Below, piece after piece: positions 8,382 through 16,339 of a stretch of DNA of 44,637 nucleotides. The stretch is from positions 1 through 44,637 of the forward strand of contig DVMJ01000022.1 of the NCBI GenBank assembly GCA_018715065.1. The letters run 5' to 3'. The notes under the pieces were generated by a model. That model made no database searches. It worked only from the letters and a program-made list of their open reading frames with translations, and had not been told where the DNA came from. The stretch is from Fimiplasma intestinipullorum (GTDB lineage Bacteria > Bacillota_I > Bacilli_A > Erysipelotrichales > Coprobacillaceae). The position numbers were made by a program, and so were the translations under genes. Each line of letters starts with the position of its first letter. Within the stretch, counting starts at the first letter, position 1.

Positions 8382-9421
8382 TTCGTTGTCCACTCATCAA
8401 GCAGAGGGAGTACGAAAGTGTAATCAACTGTTTTGGCGTTGTTCTTCACAACATTGAAGGTTGTTTCTACGTTTGTACCTGCAGTAACCTGTACATTACC
8501 ATTCGTAGGAACTTCACCTAAACCATCATTTTCTAATGACTGTGTTCTTGTCTGTGTTTCTGCACTCAAGCGATAGTTGATCCATTCATAAGCTAAATCC
8601 AGGTTCTTACAGTTTTTCGTAATTTCAATCGTGTTGAAGCTTACATAGCTGCCGCTTTCAGGGTAAACCAATTTGGCATCTGGACAAGCACCGATCACGG
8701 TGTTATAAGCATAGTCACCGATTACGGCCACAGCAATCTCACCACTGGAGAACATATTCGCAACATCTGCAGATTTAGAATAAGTCTTGACAATATTTGG
8801 TTTCAGCTCAGCTAACGCAGCAAAAGCGGCTTCCCCATTGTCAGATTTAATATCGACACCTGCATAATCACTGGCAACATGTACCATGGCAGGACCAAAT
8901 GTATTACTGATGACAGGAATCGCAATCTTACCTTTTAATTCTGGTCTCCATAAATCAGCCCATTCGGTGATTTCAAAACCAACGGCTTCTTCATCATAGA
9001 TAATACCCATGGCATTGACCGTATAAGGTAAACCATATCCGCCTGAATCAATATTTAACTGTTTTGCGATATCGATCAAAGCATCATAGTTTTCAATTCT
9101 GGAAGTATCAATTTTCTGGAACAAGCCATCAGCATAGCCTTCAGCGGCTTTAGCCTGAGATAATTCCATCACATCAATCTCAGAGTTATCCGGATTGGCT
9201 TCCAGTTTCGTATAACGGTCAGAAACTAAGCCTAATTCCTTGACAACCGAACAATCGAATGCTTCTTCGAAAGGCCCGAAAACATCTCTCGCTGTTGTAT
9301 CTTCAGCTAAGTTGAAGCTGGAAACATAGAGCTGAGGTTTTCCGCTGTCACTGCTGCCACAGCCAGTCATCGTGATAGCCATTGCGCATGCTAATGCACC
9401 TGCAATCCATTTTTTCTTCAT
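8357..9421 (-). CDS. ABC transporter substrate-binding lipoprotein, PotD-like
   Basis: The 354-residue protein starts with a lipoprotein signal, a hydrophobic stretch ending TMTGCGSSDSG with the lipidated cysteine at about residue 21. A periplasmic-binding fold of the spermidine/putrescine PotD family follows (LYVSSFNLAEDTT, KAAEGYADGLFQ, GYGLPYTVNAMGIIYD, WADLWRPELKGKIAIP). It is the fourth gene of a permease-permease-ATPase-SBP operon. PotD homology would suggest polyamines, but the guanine-class riboswitch at the head of the operon and the downstream purine deaminases argue for a purine or purine-like ligand. That reassignment is inference. Confidence 0.85.
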   Translation of the reverse strand: MKKKWIAGALACAMAITMTGCGSSDSGKPQLYVSSFNLAEDTTARDVFGPFEEAFDCSVVKELGLVSDRYTKLEANPDNSEIDVMELSQAKAAEGYADGLFQKIDTSRIENYDALIDIAKQLNIDSGGYGLPYTVNAMGIIYDEEAVGFEITEWADLWRPELKGKIAIPVISNTFGPAMVHVASDYAGVDIKSDNGEAAFAALAELKPNIVKTYSKSADVANMFSSGEIAVAVIGDYAYNTVIGACPDAKLVYPESGSYVSFNTIEITKNCKNLDLAYEWINYRLSAETQTRTQSLENDGLGEVPTNGNVQVTAGTNVETTFNVVKNNAKTVDYTFVLPLLDEWTTKWNQTLNG

Positions 9422-9445
9422 TTTTTCTCCTTCTCCTTCATCTTT

Positions 9446-10483
9446 TTATACTAAGACAATTTTGCCTTTTGGTAAGGATACACATACTGTATCCTGTGCC
9501 TGCAAGACATGATCACTCGATCCGTTGACCACGATCACCCCTAAAGGCGTATCTAATTCATACTGATAGCTCTTACCGAGGAAAGTACGAACGATGACCT
9601 TACCGGTAATCTTGTTTTCAACGTTATCCTGTGAAGACACGATCTGAATATCCTCTGGACGAATCGTTCCTTTTGGATCTTCTTTGTCGCATCCATTGTC
9701 TACTACAAATTCACTGCCGTCACTCGCAATATAAGTATGTGCATCTTTTCGTTTTAAATCAATAAAGTTTTCAAAACCAATAAAACGAGCAACGAATTCA
9801 GTTTTTGGCGTACGATAGATGTTTTCAGGCGTATCGTACTGCTCGATCACGCCGCCGTTCATAACAGCGACTTTATCTGAAATTGAGAAACATTCTTCCT
9901 GATCATGTGTAACAAAGATCGTCGTGATGCCCAGCTTACGCTGCAGACGTTTGATCTCCACACGCATATTGATTCTTAATTTTGCATCCAGATTACTTAA
10001 CGGTTCATCCAGCAGCAACAATTTTGGTTCAACGACCAGGGCTCTCGCTAAAGCGACACGCTGTCTTTGTCCACCGGAAAGCTGTTTAGGGAAACGTTTT
10101 TCGAATCCTTTCAGATCGCAGACCTCCAAAATATTTTCAACGCGCTTCTTGATTTCTTCCTTAGAAACTTTTTGCAGTTTCAAACCAAAAGCCACATTAT
10201 CAAAAACACTCAAATGTGGGAACAGTGCATAGCTCTGGAACACCAGACCGAAATTACGTTTATGCACCGGAACCTTGGTCATATCCGTGTCATCCAGAAT
10301 AAACTGCCCATGCGTTGGTTCGATGAAACCCGCCACGACACGCAGCGTTGTCGTCTTACCACAGCCACTTGGTCCAAGCAAACTGACTAACTCGCCTTTT
10401 TCAATTTCCAGATTCAAACCTTCCAAAATATTGTTTTTCTTGTCATAGCTGACATTGATATCCTGCAGATTAAAAAATGCCAT
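9446..10483 (-). CDS. ABC transporter ATP-binding protein, PotA-like
   Basis: The 345-residue ATPase shows Walker A GPSGCGKTT, Q-loop FQSYALFPHLSV, signature LSGGQRQRVALARAL, Walker B LLLLDEPLSNLD and the switch His in FVTHDQEE. A C-terminal TOBE-like domain of about 100 residues follows, as in PotA. It energises the importer formed with the two permeases encoded just upstream. Intergenic gaps of 12 and 24 bp on either side indicate one transcript. Confidence 0.92.
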   Translation of the reverse strand: MAFFNLQDINVSYDKKNNILEGLNLEIEKGELVSLLGPSGCGKTTTLRVVAGFIEPTHGQFILDDTDMTKVPVHKRNFGLVFQSYALFPHLSVFDNVAFGLKLQKVSKEEIKKRVENILEVCDLKGFEKRFPKQLSGGQRQRVALARALVVEPKLLLLDEPLSNLDAKLRINMRVEIKRLQRKLGITTIFVTHDQEECFSISDKVAVMNGGVIEQYDTPENIYRTPKTEFVARFIGFENFIDLKRKDAHTYIASDGSEFVVDNGCDKEDPKGTIRPEDIQIVSSQDNVENKITGKVIVRTFLGKSYQYELDTPLGVIVVNGSSDHVLQAQDTVCVSLPKGKIVLV

Positions 10484-10495
10484 CGCAATCTCCTC

Positions 10496-11278
10496 CTATT
10501 TTGATAACGCTGCAATACCCAGCGTCTTTTCAACTACGAACATGATGCCGATCGTTGCAAGCATCATTAAGACAGAGAATGCTGGAACGGTTGGATCATA
10601 ACCGGATTCCAGATAACCCATCAATGTCGCAGGCAGTGTCGTTGTCCCCGGACCAATCAGGAACATGGAAACAGGAACATTATTAAATGAATTGATAAAT
10701 GCTAACAGGAACGCAGAACTGATTCCTGAAGTGATGTTAGGTAAAACAATCGTGAAGAACGTTTTGATCTTTCCGCAGCCAAGCGTCCAGGCAGCTTCTT
10801 CAATGGAAAAATCAAACTGTTCCAAGGAACTGCCGACAATTCGAATGACATATGGCAGTACGATCAAAAAGTGTCCGAATAACAGACCGATATCATAAGG
10901 AATCTGCAACTGAACCACGATGACCTGGAACAAAGCAAAACCTAAGACCGTTCCCGGTACGATGGTTGGTGATAAGAAGAAGCTCTTGATCAGCTGTTTT
11001 CCCTTGATGGAATAACGCGCCAACGCATATGCTCCCGGGATCCCCACCAGCAATGCCAGCAGAGTGGCCACTAAAGCTAAACGCAAACTGTAAAAGCAGG
11101 CACTCATAAAGGAATTAGAACTCAAAGCCTTACCGAACCATTTGAAAGTAAAGCCCTGAATAGGGAACTGAACGACATTCGCTTCACCGAAGGCCGTAAT
11201 GGTCACAATGACCAGAGGCAGAAGTAAAAAGGCAAAAACCAGCACCGTCCAGACACCCAAAAAACGATTCTTACGCAT
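10496..11278 (-). CDS. ABC transporter permease, PotC-like
   Basis: The roughly 260-residue protein has about six hydrophobic segments and the cytoplasmic coupling motif EEAAWTLGCGKIKTFFTIVLP, the EAA loop that docks on the ATPase. An ATG at 11278 preceded by GAGGTG at 6-nt spacing is preferred over the in-frame GTG at 11287. It overlaps the upstream permease gene by 8 nt. It would form the membrane channel together with the PotB-like protein. Confidence 0.9.
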   Translation of the reverse strand: MRKNRFLGVWTVLVFAFLLLPLVIVTITAFGEANVVQFPIQGFTFKWFGKALSSNSFMSACFYSLRLALVATLLALLVGIPGAYALARYSIKGKQLIKSFFLSPTIVPGTVLGFALFQVIVVQLQIPYDIGLLFGHFLIVLPYVIRIVGSSLEQFDFSIEEAAWTLGCGKIKTFFTIVLPNITSGISSAFLLAFINSFNNVPVSMFLIGPGTTTLPATLMGYLESGYDPTVPAFSVLMMLATIGIMFVVEKTLGIAALSK

Positions 11279-12107
11279 TGTCTCCACCTCGCTTATCTAA
11301 ACGATTGGCAATCGTATTGAGAACTTTCATTGCGATTACCGTCGTAATGATCATAATCACGGCAATGACACTGGTTCCTTCCCAGTCACCAAGTGACATC
11401 GACTTCTCATATATAAAGGTCGCCATGACCGTATTGGAATTTCCACCTAATAACTGTGGGGTCGTATAAGCACTCAATGTTCCCGTAAACACTAAGGTGC
11501 TGCCAACGATGATGCCCGGCAAGCTTAATGGCAGAATGACTTTCAGGAAGGCAACCAGACGATTGGCTCCGAGGCTTTCCGCTGCTTCCATCATATCATT
11601 CTCGATATTGTCCATGACACCGGCCAATGTTGTCAGCATCAATGGCAAAAATAAATAAACTGAACCAATCACAATCGCAAATTCAGTGTAAAGCATCTGG
11701 ATCGGTTCTTCCACAATCCCGATACTTGTCAGGATCTGATTAATGATACCATTGCGTCCTAAGATCGTGATCCATGCAAAGCTGCGGATAACGGAGTTCG
11801 TCAGCAGCGGGAAGATCGAAATCGTCATCAGGATCCCTTTGACTGACTGCTTGCAGCGAGACATATAATATGCCGCTGGCACAGCCAGGAAGACACAGAT
11901 AATGGTTGTAATCAAAGCTACTCTCAATGTCCGGATAAAGATCCTCACATTTAACGGATCCTGGAAGAACTGAATATAACTATCCAGGGTAACTCCGGTC
12001 TCTGTAAAGATCGTCGGCAGGAAGATGGAAAGCAGCGGCATTACAAGAAAGACCGCAAGCAAAATAATGCCCGGTACTAATAACAGATATTTCATCTGGT
12101 TTTTCAT
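11271..12107 (-). CDS. ABC transporter permease, PotB-like
   Basis: The roughly 278-residue protein begins MKNQMKYLLLVPG and has six predicted membrane segments. Its EAA loop reads MEAAESLGANRLVAFLKVILP. The ATG at 12107 is chosen because of a strong GGAGGGAG site 7 nt upstream. It is the first gene of the operon, about 25 nt after the intrinsic terminator of a guanine-class riboswitch. Confidence 0.92.
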   Translation of the reverse strand: MKNQMKYLLLVPGIILLAVFLVMPLLSIFLPTIFTETGVTLDSYIQFFQDPLNVRIFIRTLRVALITTIICVFLAVPAAYYMSRCKQSVKGILMTISIFPLLTNSVIRSFAWITILGRNGIINQILTSIGIVEEPIQMLYTEFAIVIGSVYLFLPLMLTTLAGVMDNIENDMMEAAESLGANRLVAFLKVILPLSLPGIIVGSTLVFTGTLSAYTTPQLLGGNSNTVMATFIYEKSMSLGDWEGTSVIAVIMIITTVIAMKVLNTIANRLDKRGGDNA

Positions 12108-12132
12108 TGTAACTCTCCCTCCAAAATAAAAA

Positions 12133-12240
12133 AGTTGCATTACCTGATCTGCAACCTAAAAAAGTCGCATAATCATAGTCTGAAAATTTACGGTTTTCAG
12201 GTAGAAACGTTTGCCCCGTATTGGCAAATATATATGATAA
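12133..12240 (-). promoter_or_regulatory. Purine riboswitch, guanine class (C74), with intrinsic terminator
   Basis: On the minus strand the aptamer runs from about 12240 to 12172. P1 is ATCATA/TATGAT. P2 is TTGCC-AATACGG-GGCAA. J2/3 is ACGTTTCTACC. P3 is CTGAAAA-CCGTAAA-TTTTCAG. J3/1 is ACTATG. The 7-nt L2 and L3 loops and the TTTCTACC core are diagnostic of purine riboswitches. The base equivalent to position 74 is C, as in the B. subtilis xpt guanine aptamer, whereas adenine aptamers have U. A terminator hairpin GTTGCA/TGCAAC (12156-12134) followed by a T-run comes next, so ligand binding should stop transcription of the importer operon. Confidence 0.92.
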
Positions 12241-12252
12241 TACTACAGTCAA

Positions 12253-12281
12253 ATTATACCACCCCGTTTTGGGGTTGTCTA
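12253..12281 (-). promoter_or_regulatory. Promoter of the purine-riboswitch operon, with a dyad in the spacer
   Basis: On the minus strand TAGACA (12281-12276) and TATAAT (12258-12253) are 17 bp apart. The spacer contains an inverted repeat ACCCC-AAAAC-GGGGT that could be an operator. Confidence 0.75.
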
Positions 12282-12485
12282 CGAATTTTCGCTTGTACAC
12301 GACAAAATTTGACTTTATTCTGGCTTTTTTTGCCGCTGTTTTTCACATTTTGATAACAATTATTTAAACGTATGCGGTTTCATCGTAAAATCTTTTCGAA
12401 ATATTTCGAAATTTTTAAAGAGCATTTAAACCAGACTGCTTCTTTTTTGGCATTAATTGAAAATAAAACCATCTTTCATTTATGC

Positions 12486-12514
12486 TTGAGACTCCAAAAC
12501 GCCCGTCGTATAAT
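12486..12514 (+). promoter_or_regulatory. Promoter of the CLC-type gene
   Basis: TTGAGA (12486-12491) and TATAAT (12509-12514) with a 17-bp spacer. The predicted start is near 12521, leaving only about 15 nt of leader, which is essentially the GGAGGGGG ribosome binding site. The 12300-12480 stretch before it, shared with the divergent operon, shows nothing else I can name. Confidence 0.75.
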
Positions 12515-12535
12515 GAATTTGGAGGGGGAATCCGA

Positions 12536-13846
12536 ATGTCGTTACATCATTTCAAACACACCATCCAGACCCATCGAGGTCTGATGCATTTATTGATCTT
12601 TTTAAAGTGGCTGCTGCTTTCCGGTCTGGCCGGACTGGTTGCCGGTTTTATCGCCTGCCTGTTCTCAATAAGTCTAGGCTTTGTCACGACCTGCTTTCAG
12701 ACATATCCCTGGCTTGTCTTTGGTTTACCTGTCGGGGGACTCGCCATCGTAGCGCTGTATCATTTAGCCGGGATCCAGAAAAGCCGCGGAACAAATCTGG
12801 TCTTCAGCGCTATTCACCGTCAGGAAAAGATTCCATTGGTCATGGCCCCGCTCATCTTTCTGTCCACCGTCATCACCCATCTTTTTGGCGGATCAGCCGG
12901 ACGTGAAGGGGCGGCTTTGCAGCTTGGCGGAAGTATTGCACAAAATTTGGGGAGCGCGCTCCACCTCAAACCAAAAGATCTAAATATTCTTGTCATGTGC
13001 GGTATGAGCGCCGCTTTCGCGGCACTGTTCGGCACCCCGGTCACGGCGGCCATCTTTGCCATGGAAGTGGTCAGTGTGGGGATCATGCACTATTCTGCCC
13101 TGGTCCCAACAGCCATCGCTTCATTTACAGCTGTCGAGATCGCCCAGTGGATGGGACTTGAAGCTGAACATTTTCAGGTGGGACCTTTGCCTCCTACCAC
13201 ATTGGATATGGTCGCTCGGGTCGCCCTTTTGGCCTTGCTGCTAGCATGGCTCAGCATCCTTTTTTGCAACGTCATGCACGAAGTCTCACATTTTCTCGAA
13301 AAACATTTTCCGAATCCTTATGGGCGCGTCCTGGCAGGCAGTCTGGTCCTGATCGTACTGACCCTGATCTTTGGTACAGACTATAATGGCGCCGGCATGC
13401 CCGTTATCACACGCGCCATTGAACAGTCCACGACTAGACCCGAGGCTTTTTTGCTGAAGATCCTTTTCACTAGCATCACCTTAGGCTGTGGTTTCAAAGG
13501 CGGTGAAATTGTCCCCAGCTTCTATATCGGCGCCTGTTTTGGCTGTCTGGTTGCCCCTTATCTAGGCATTCCGGCCCAGTTTGGTGCCGTGATCGGTCTG
13601 ATGATCCTTTTTTGCGGGGTGACTAACTGTCCGATGACTTCCATGTTTTTGGTCATCGAGCTCTTTGGCTATCATGAGCTGATCTTGATCCTGGTCGCCA
13701 ATGCCATCGGCTATATGCTTTCAGGCTACCATGGCTTATATAGCGAACAGAAAATCATGTACTCTAAATTCTCGACCACATTCATTGACAATCCGACCAA
13801 CCAGGCCCCGGAGGTCGAGCAAACCACCAACTTTCTAGACAATTAA
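12536..13846 (+). CDS. CLC-family anion transporter, probably CLC-F type fluoride/proton antiporter
   Basis: The 436-residue membrane protein has the CLC pattern: FGGSAGREGAALQLG with the gating glutamate, CGMSAAFAALFGTPVTAAIFAME, GGEIVPSFYIGACFG, and many hydrophobic helices. The usual chloride motif GSGIP is replaced by SRGTNL. In that position fluoride-specific CLC-F proteins, as I recall, carry GNNL-like sequences next to HLFGGSAGREG. A fluoride exporter is thus a plausible subtype, but a chloride/proton antiporter cannot be excluded. The ATG at 12536 follows GGAGGGGG. No fluoride riboswitch was found upstream. Confidence 0.85.
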   Translation: MSLHHFKHTIQTHRGLMHLLIFLKWLLLSGLAGLVAGFIACLFSISLGFVTTCFQTYPWLVFGLPVGGLAIVALYHLAGIQKSRGTNLVFSAIHRQEKIPLVMAPLIFLSTVITHLFGGSAGREGAALQLGGSIAQNLGSALHLKPKDLNILVMCGMSAAFAALFGTPVTAAIFAMEVVSVGIMHYSALVPTAIASFTAVEIAQWMGLEAEHFQVGPLPPTTLDMVARVALLALLLAWLSILFCNVMHEVSHFLEKHFPNPYGRVLAGSLVLIVLTLIFGTDYNGAGMPVITRAIEQSTTRPEAFLLKILFTSITLGCGFKGGEIVPSFYIGACFGCLVAPYLGIPAQFGAVIGLMILFCGVTNCPMTSMFLVIELFGYHELILILVANAIGYMLSGYHGLYSEQKIMYSKFSTTFIDNPTNQAPEVEQTTNFLDN

Positions 13847-13864
13847 AGTGGAACATGCTACAAT
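13836..13864 (+). promoter_or_regulatory. Promoter of the trigger factor-like gene
   Basis: TAGACA (13836-13841) lies inside the last codons of the CLC gene and TACAAT (13859-13864) follows after 17 bp. The start codon of the next gene is 30 bp further on. Confidence 0.6.
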
Positions 13865-13893
13865 GGGGAAGAAAATATGGAAAGGATGTCAAT

Positions 13894-14859
13894 ATGAGCA
13901 AAGTAATCAAATTAGGAAATTATAAAGGAATTCAGGCAACAGTTCATATAAGACCAGTCACACAATCTGAGATTGATCGTGAAGTGCAGCTCTTCTTAGA
14001 TGAACGTGCGACCCTGAAAAGTAAACTGGGACCGGTCGTAGAAGGGGATCTGACCACGATTGATTTTGAAGGATTCAAAGACGGGGTGCCTTTTGAAGGT
14101 GGAAAAGCTGAAGGTTTCCAACTCGAGATTGGCTCCGGCCAGTTTATTCCTGGCTTTGAAGAACAAATGATCGGCATGGAACGCGGTGAGACACGCGATC
14201 TGCATCTGACTTTCCCAGCCAACTATCCGGCGCCTGAATTAGCTGGCGCACCAGTCATCTTTAAAGTGAAACTGCACGCGATCCAGACCAAAGAACAACC
14301 CGTCTTAGATGATGCCTTTATTATGAGCCTGGGTGCACCAGAAATTAAAAACGTCGATGATTTTCTGGCTGCCGTCAAAGCGAGTCTGGCAGCCAAACAC
14401 GCTGATGAGCAGCAGACTGAAAAAGAAAATGCAGTTCTGGGTGCGCTGATCGACAGCAGTGAAGTTGAGATCAGCGAAGAAGATACTGCCCGTGCTATCG
14501 AGCAGCATCTCACGCATATTGAAATGCAGTTAGCTTCGCAGCAGATGACACTCGAACAATATTTAACCATCATGGGAATGGATGAAGCCAGCTTGCGCCA
14601 GCAGATCATTCCGGTTGCCAAACAGCAGGCCAAGTTCGAAGCCATCATCGATGAAGTCATCAAAGTCGAAGGCTTAGAGACAAGCGATGATGAGGTCAAC
14701 ACGCAGATCGATCTGTTAGCCCAAAATAATCAGATCAGTCGTGAAGACGTCTTAGGCAAGATCGATCCAGCGGATCTGAAACGCGATTTCACTCGCGTCA
14801 AAGCCAGTCAGCTGATCTTGAATCATGCCCAATTTACAGAAATTGAAAACGACGCTTAA
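13894..14859 (+). CDS. Trigger factor-like PPIase/chaperone lacking the ribosome-binding domain
   Basis: The 321-residue protein contains an FKBP-type peptidyl-prolyl isomerase domain at about residues 38-135 (VVEGDLTTIDFEGFKDGVPFEG and IPGFEEQMIGMERGE are very like trigger factor). A helical trigger factor C-terminal chaperone domain follows (DDFLAAVKASL, MDEASLRQQIIPVAKQQAKFEAIIDE). Full-length trigger factor is about 430 residues and begins with a ribosome-docking domain carrying GFRxGKxP; that domain is absent here, with only some 35 residues before the FKBP part. It is probably a free chaperone or isomerase. The start follows AAAGGATG; an intrinsic terminator follows the gene. Confidence 0.85.
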   Translation: MSKVIKLGNYKGIQATVHIRPVTQSEIDREVQLFLDERATLKSKLGPVVEGDLTTIDFEGFKDGVPFEGGKAEGFQLEIGSGQFIPGFEEQMIGMERGETRDLHLTFPANYPAPELAGAPVIFKVKLHAIQTKEQPVLDDAFIMSLGAPEIKNVDDFLAAVKASLAAKHADEQQTEKENAVLGALIDSSEVEISEEDTARAIEQHLTHIEMQLASQQMTLEQYLTIMGMDEASLRQQIIPVAKQQAKFEAIIDEVIKVEGLETSDDEVNTQIDLLAQNNQISREDVLGKIDPADLKRDFTRVKASQLILNHAQFTEIENDA

Positions 14860-14860
14860 G

Positions 14861-14882
14861 AGGGATCACACGATCCCTTTTT
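14861..14882 (+). terminator. Terminator after the trigger factor-like gene
   Basis: AGGGATC/GATCCCT, a 7-bp stem with a 4-nt loop followed by five T residues, beginning two bases after the stop codon. Confidence 0.85.
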
Positions 14883-14944
14883 GCATACAAGAAAACACCG
14901 CCTTTTCCTAACGCGCTATAATAAGGGAAAAGGAGGAAAGAAAA

Positions 14945-15835
14945 ATGGAAAAGGAATTAATTACACAGTACCTCAATCAGTGCCGAACCCTGAAAGGCTT
15001 AAATGCCAAGACCCTGAAAGCCTATCGGATCGATCTGAACCAGTATGCACGCTTTATGGCGGACGCTGATCTCATGGACCGCCAGCGGATCATTCAATAT
15101 CTCAGTTTACTGCATGAAAAATATAAACCTAAGACCGCCAAGCGTAAGATTGCATCCCTTAAAGCCTTTTACCACTATCTCGTTTACGAGGAAATCATTG
15201 CCTTCCACCCCTTTACAAAGATCGATACCCATTTTAAAGAACCCCTCTTACTGCCCCGCACGATTGACCTGTCTGATCTCTCGCGCCTTTTAGGCTGTGT
15301 CTATCAGTCACACAATACACGGGATATCGCCATTTTGGAAATGCTGGTGACGACCGGACTGAGAGTCAGTGAGATTGCCAAGATCAAAACCAGCGAACTG
15401 GGTGAAGATACCTTGCGCATTCACGGCAAAGGCAATAAAGAGCGTATCATTTTTCTTGAAGACACCCATCTCAAAAGTGCGCTGGTCGCCTATTACCATG
15501 AATACCAAACCTATATCGAAAGAAGCGACTATTTTTTCATCAATCGCTCACACAATCCCATCTCCGAACAGTCTATTCGCCTGATGGTCAAAAAATATGC
15601 CCGGAATGCCGGTATCGATAAAAACATCACCCCCCATATGTTTCGCCACACGTTTGCGACAATGCTGCTTGAAGAAGATGTGGATATTCGCTATATCCAG
15701 CATATCCTAGGTCACAGTTCCATTGTTACCACGCAGATCTATACACATGTCGTCAATGAGAAACAAAAAAAGATCATGCGCGAAAAAAATCCCCGCAAAC
15801 ACATTATGACCAAAAATGACAACGAATACGCTTGA
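14945..15835 (+). CDS. Tyrosine recombinase of the XerC/XerD type
   Basis: The 296-residue protein has an N-terminal SAM-like core-binding domain (about 1-90) and a C-terminal catalytic domain with all the expected residues: Arg in TTGLRVSEI, Lys in GKGNKER, the His-x-x-Arg pair in HMFRHTF, His in LGHSS and the nucleophile Tyr in QIYTHV. Length and layout are those of Xer recombinases that resolve chromosome dimers at dif. It could also be an integrase of a lost element, but it sits among housekeeping-type genes and no att sites were seen. A TATAAT box at 14917-14922 and AGGAGG precede it. Confidence 0.85.
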   Translation: MEKELITQYLNQCRTLKGLNAKTLKAYRIDLNQYARFMADADLMDRQRIIQYLSLLHEKYKPKTAKRKIASLKAFYHYLVYEEIIAFHPFTKIDTHFKEPLLLPRTIDLSDLSRLLGCVYQSHNTRDIAILEMLVTTGLRVSEIAKIKTSELGEDTLRIHGKGNKERIIFLEDTHLKSALVAYYHEYQTYIERSDYFFINRSHNPISEQSIRLMVKKYARNAGIDKNITPHMFRHTFATMLLEEDVDIRYIQHILGHSSIVTTQIYTHVVNEKQKKIMREKNPRKHIMTKNDNEYA

Positions 15836-15836
15836 C

Positions 15837-15865
15837 TTGAATTATTTGTTTTTTCATGCTATCCT
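15837..15865 (+). promoter_or_regulatory. Promoter of the DtxR-type repressor gene
   Basis: TTGAAT (15837-15842) overlaps the end of the recombinase gene, and TATCCT (15860-15865) follows after 17 bp. Confidence 0.6.
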
Positions 15866-15884
15866 TTATAAAAGGAGTGATTTC

Positions 15885-16268
15885 ATGGCCATTCAAGAAT
15901 CAGGCGAAATGTATTTAGAAAATATCCTCGTCCTGCAAAAGCAAAAAGGGGAAGTACGTTCAATCGATGTGGCACATTATTCCGGCTATAGCAAACCTAG
16001 CGTGAGTCGTGCCATGAATATTTTAAAAAAGGACGGATTGATCACGATCGATCAGGATGGTTTCATTCATTTTACCGATACAGGTTACCAGATTGCCCAT
16101 TCAATCTATGAAAGACACGTTGTGCTGACGCGTTTTTTAACTGCTATCGGTGTGGATGAGAAAATCGCAGCCGAGGATGCCTGTAAGATCGAACATGATC
16201 TGAGCTCAGAGACTTTCGAACGCCTTAAAGAACATATTGCCAAAACCATTGATCATAAAGAAGCTTAG
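15885..16268 (+). CDS. DtxR/MntR-family metal-dependent transcriptional repressor
   Basis: The 127-residue protein starts MAIQESGEMYLENIL, the typical DtxR/MntR N-terminus. The winged helix-turn-helix follows (IDVAHYSGYSKPSVSRAMNILKKDGLI and TDTGYQIAHSIYERH), then a short metal-binding/dimerisation helix region with LTRFLTAIGVDEKIAAEDACKIEHDLS. The conserved Glu, Cys and His in AAEDACKIEHDLS are in the place of the metal ligands. It lacks the C-terminal SH3-like domain, as in MntR. The start follows AAAGGAG. Iron or manganese sensing is inferred; no transporter target is visible in the window. Confidence 0.87.
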   Translation: MAIQESGEMYLENILVLQKQKGEVRSIDVAHYSGYSKPSVSRAMNILKKDGLITIDQDGFIHFTDTGYQIAHSIYERHVVLTRFLTAIGVDEKIAAEDACKIEHDLSSETFERLKEHIAKTIDHKEA

Positions 16269-16285
16269 GCTTCTTTATTTTTTTG
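16253..16285 (+). terminator. Terminator of the DtxR-type gene
   Basis: AAGAAGC-TTAG-GCTTCTT hairpin followed by TATTTTTTT; the TAG stop codon is in the loop. Confidence 0.85.
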
Positions 16286-16286
16286 A

Positions 16287-16315
16287 TTGACCTTTGCCGC
16301 TGGCACGTCTATAAT
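16287..16315 (+). promoter_or_regulatory. Promoter of the GNAT-YoaK pair
   Basis: TTGACC (16287-16292) and TATAAT (16310-16315) with 17-bp spacing, 25 bp before the start codon. Confidence 0.78.
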
Positions 16316-16339
16316 AGGCTCGCTGAAAGGATGTTGAAA

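Noticed and set aside
9446..12107. Confident potABCD naming as a spermidine/putrescine importer
   Set aside because: Family homology is clear, but the guanine-class riboswitch and the purine deaminases argue against a polyamine substrate, so no pot gene symbols are assigned.
12300..12480. Fluoride riboswitch upstream of the CLC gene
   Set aside because: The predicted leader is only about 15 nt and no crcB-motif pseudoknot sequence is visible.
14945..15835. Integrase of an integrative element
   Set aside because: Size and motifs are those of a Xer recombinase, and no att repeats, tRNA target or mobile cargo were seen nearby.
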